This document shows, one piece after another, positions 36,339 to 37,919 of a DNA stretch of 37,919 nt; position 1 is the stretch's first letter; the number at the start of each line of letters is the position of its first letter. Position numbers and translations under genes: made by a program. This DNA comes from Candidatus Microgenomates bacterium (lineage in GTDB: Bacteria; Patescibacteriota; Microgenomatia; UBA8517). The notes under the pieces were generated by a model. It ran no database searches. It saw nothing but the letters and a program-made list of their open reading frames with translations, and had not been told where the DNA came from. The DNA lies in the NCBI GenBank assembly GCA_016784385.1, contig JADHUT010000007.1, positions 1-37,919 of the forward strand, read 5' to 3'.

Positions 36339-37783
36339 TTATACAATTTACTATTTTTCATCTCTTCTAAATTCATTTGCATTACAGTGACGTTTTGAAT
36401 ATTTACATTGACAGGGTAGTTGAATGAATCTATCCTAACTTTTTCAAGTAGGGTTCCGCGCGGAGGAAGAATGACTCTGTAATTATGAAATCTTCCGTCA
36501 GCTGATATCTCTAGGCTTTGCGAGTTTGTTTTTGAATAGCCACCATCTCTATTGGTTATCCAAGACACTTCGACATTTGGAAAAAGAAGTACTTTAGAAA
36601 AAATATTTCTACTCATTTTTGCATCAGCCACAAAGCAAAAAGGGCAATTGATAATACTTTCTTGTGTTAATGCGTCGGATGTTAAAGTTGCATTATTGAA
36701 ATATACTTCATCAATTCCGGGCGGGCTATCTTGAAACGTTTCAAATATACTAATACGAATCATTTTTATATTAACAGGGGAGAATTCTTCTAATATTGTA
36801 GATCCACCAGGTTTTCCTTTTGCATTTTTCTTATCTACTACCTTTTCCCAATCAAGACCATTTTTTGAGACCTCAACAACATAGTCTTTTGGACTAGCGT
36901 TTAAATGATGGTTCAACCAAGATATCGAAGAAATTGTTCTTATCTTTGGTAGTTGGATATATAAAGTTTGCGGTCTCTTCTTTGCATTCCACTCAGTGCC
37001 CTTGGCAGACCAATAGGTTTCTTTTCGAAGGTCAATAGAGTTTCGGGGGGCTTCTCCTTCTCCACTGGACGATGCCCAAGCTTTTCCATAATGAAAGATT
37101 TGTTGTTTTTCTTCTTTTTGAGACAGGACACTTTCGATTATTTCATTTGAATAAACTTCGTTTAGATCTTTTGTATAGTTACTTAGATCTGATTCCAACA
37201 CTTTACCCCCGACATGCTTTGATATGTCTAAATATGGGTAATACACATCTTCCAAATCGAGTGGTTGGACGGCCATATCAAATTCTAGGTACATTGGCAC
37301 CATTGATGATACATTGGCACTAAATTCAAAATATGGATTCACTCCGACGCTTCGTTCTATATTTCTGTTTATAGTTGTTTTTCCATATAGAGTATTTATA
37401 AAAACATCAGTCAGATATGTTTTTTCATTATTGTTTGTTAGTAAACCAGTCACCTCACCTGTGGTGTTGATATATCCATTTTTGTCATAATAGAAAGTAT
37501 AGATATTGTCAATACTGGTTTCTTTCTCAATTAATTTCTTATACAAGTCATTATACGAAATAGAGATATTTGTGTTATCTTCATAACCTTTAAAAATCGA
37601 TATACCCAATTGAGGCATTCCTCCCAATACGTTATTTTTATACACCGCATCCTCTACCGTCTCTATATAAACCACTGTTTTTTCATCAACTTTCGATATT
37701 GTTTCATTGATTAATTGGTATCCTTTTTTATCAGGCTGGCTTACATAACGAAGAATATAATCTATTTCCTGATTAGTGAGGTG
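36335..37783 (-). pseudogene. 5'-truncated gene: extracytoplasmic region with F5/8 type C (discoidin/CBM32-like) domain
   Basis: AWASSSGEGEAPRNSIDLRKETYWSAKGTEWNAKKRPQTLYIQLPKIRTISSISWLNHHLNASPKDYVVEVSKNGLDWEKVV...VNIKMIRISIFE. The track 'start' at 37675 is GTG; the frame continues upstream (HLTNQEIDYILRYVSQPDKKGYQLINETISKVDEKT) to a TGA at 37784-37786 with no ATG and no signal peptide. Confidence 0.6.
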
Positions 37784-37802
37784 TCAAGTACCCCTTTTGT
37801 TG

Positions 37803-37842
37803 TACACACTTTCTAAACGAGTGTGTGTTTAGAAAGTGTGTA
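37803..37842. repeat. Perfect inverted repeat, 16-bp arms with 8-nt loop
   Basis: TACACACTTTCTAAAC (37803-37818) - GAGTGTGT - GTTTAGAAAGTGTGTA (37827-37842). Confidence 0.92.
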
Positions 37843-37919
37843 TCTGTTTGAAGGATAACGGTGGCATTTTTAGTACGGTGTGAATTCTAAAGGTATTGTA
37901 CTTAACAATTGTTGTATGT

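Noticed and set aside
958-37323. Many 60-135 aa plus-strand ORFs in the track lying opposite minus-strand genes (e.g. 958-1164, 5177-5584, 5665-5997, 11808-12140, 20912-21295, 29918-30241) and minus ORFs opposite plus genes (31582-31980, 33335-33655)
   Set aside because: They are antisense to clearly recognisable protein families, lack recognisable motifs or promoters, and have composition expected from reading AT-rich coding DNA backwards.
37784-37786. UGA recoding (as in Gracilibacteria/Absconditabacteria) to explain the TGA in the F5/8 domain gene
   Set aside because: TGA serves as a normal stop for several genes here (e.g. 35218-35220, 17592-17594, 21270-21272), and the frame beyond this TGA soon hits a TAA and is not protein-like.
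1-37919. CRISPR arrays, tRNA/rRNA genes, phage or defence systems
   Set aside because: No regularly spaced repeats, no cloverleaf or rRNA-like sequence noticed, and no recognisable nuclease, toxin or phage structural proteins among the ORFs.

Overview
Dense, AT-rich window (probably Patescibacteria/CPR, possibly Microgenomates-like; this is inferred from gene content and packing, not proven). It is dominated by one large cell-surface polysaccharide/glycan locus. A long minus-strand run (1-22.5 kb) carries a DUF4012-like protein (cut by the window start), a WcaJ/RfbP-type initiating sugar transferase, ManC, many GT4 and GT2 glycosyltransferases, several GT-C/PMT-like membrane proteins, an O-antigen polymerase/ligase-like protein, a hexapeptide acyltransferase, an S51 peptidase E-like protein, SAM methyltransferases and a Wzx-type flippase. 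After that come a plus-strand orphan gene (22636-23085), two minus-strand operons built around giant GT-C-like membrane proteins (832 and 1129 aa), a plus-strand operon (tandem duplicated GT4 pair plus two SDR epimerases), and a 5'-truncated minus-strand F5/8-type C domain gene at the right edge. The most notable structure beyond gene content: (a) at least eight genes/operons share one promoter geometry, a -10 box (often extended TGnTATAAT) ending 6-8 nt before the start codon, predicting leaderless mRNAs; (b) an exact 22-bp repeat lies in the same register over the stop codons of two unrelated glycosyltransferase genes; (c) giant GT-C proteins are paired with tiny two-TM proteins, one of them (53 aa) absent from the ORF track; (d) a gene breakpoint at about 37782 is followed by a perfect 16-bp stem hairpin; (e) one SDR epimerase appears to have Phe in place of the catalytic Tyr of YxxxK. 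No tRNA, rRNA or CRISPR array was seen. All family calls are by eye, without database searches.
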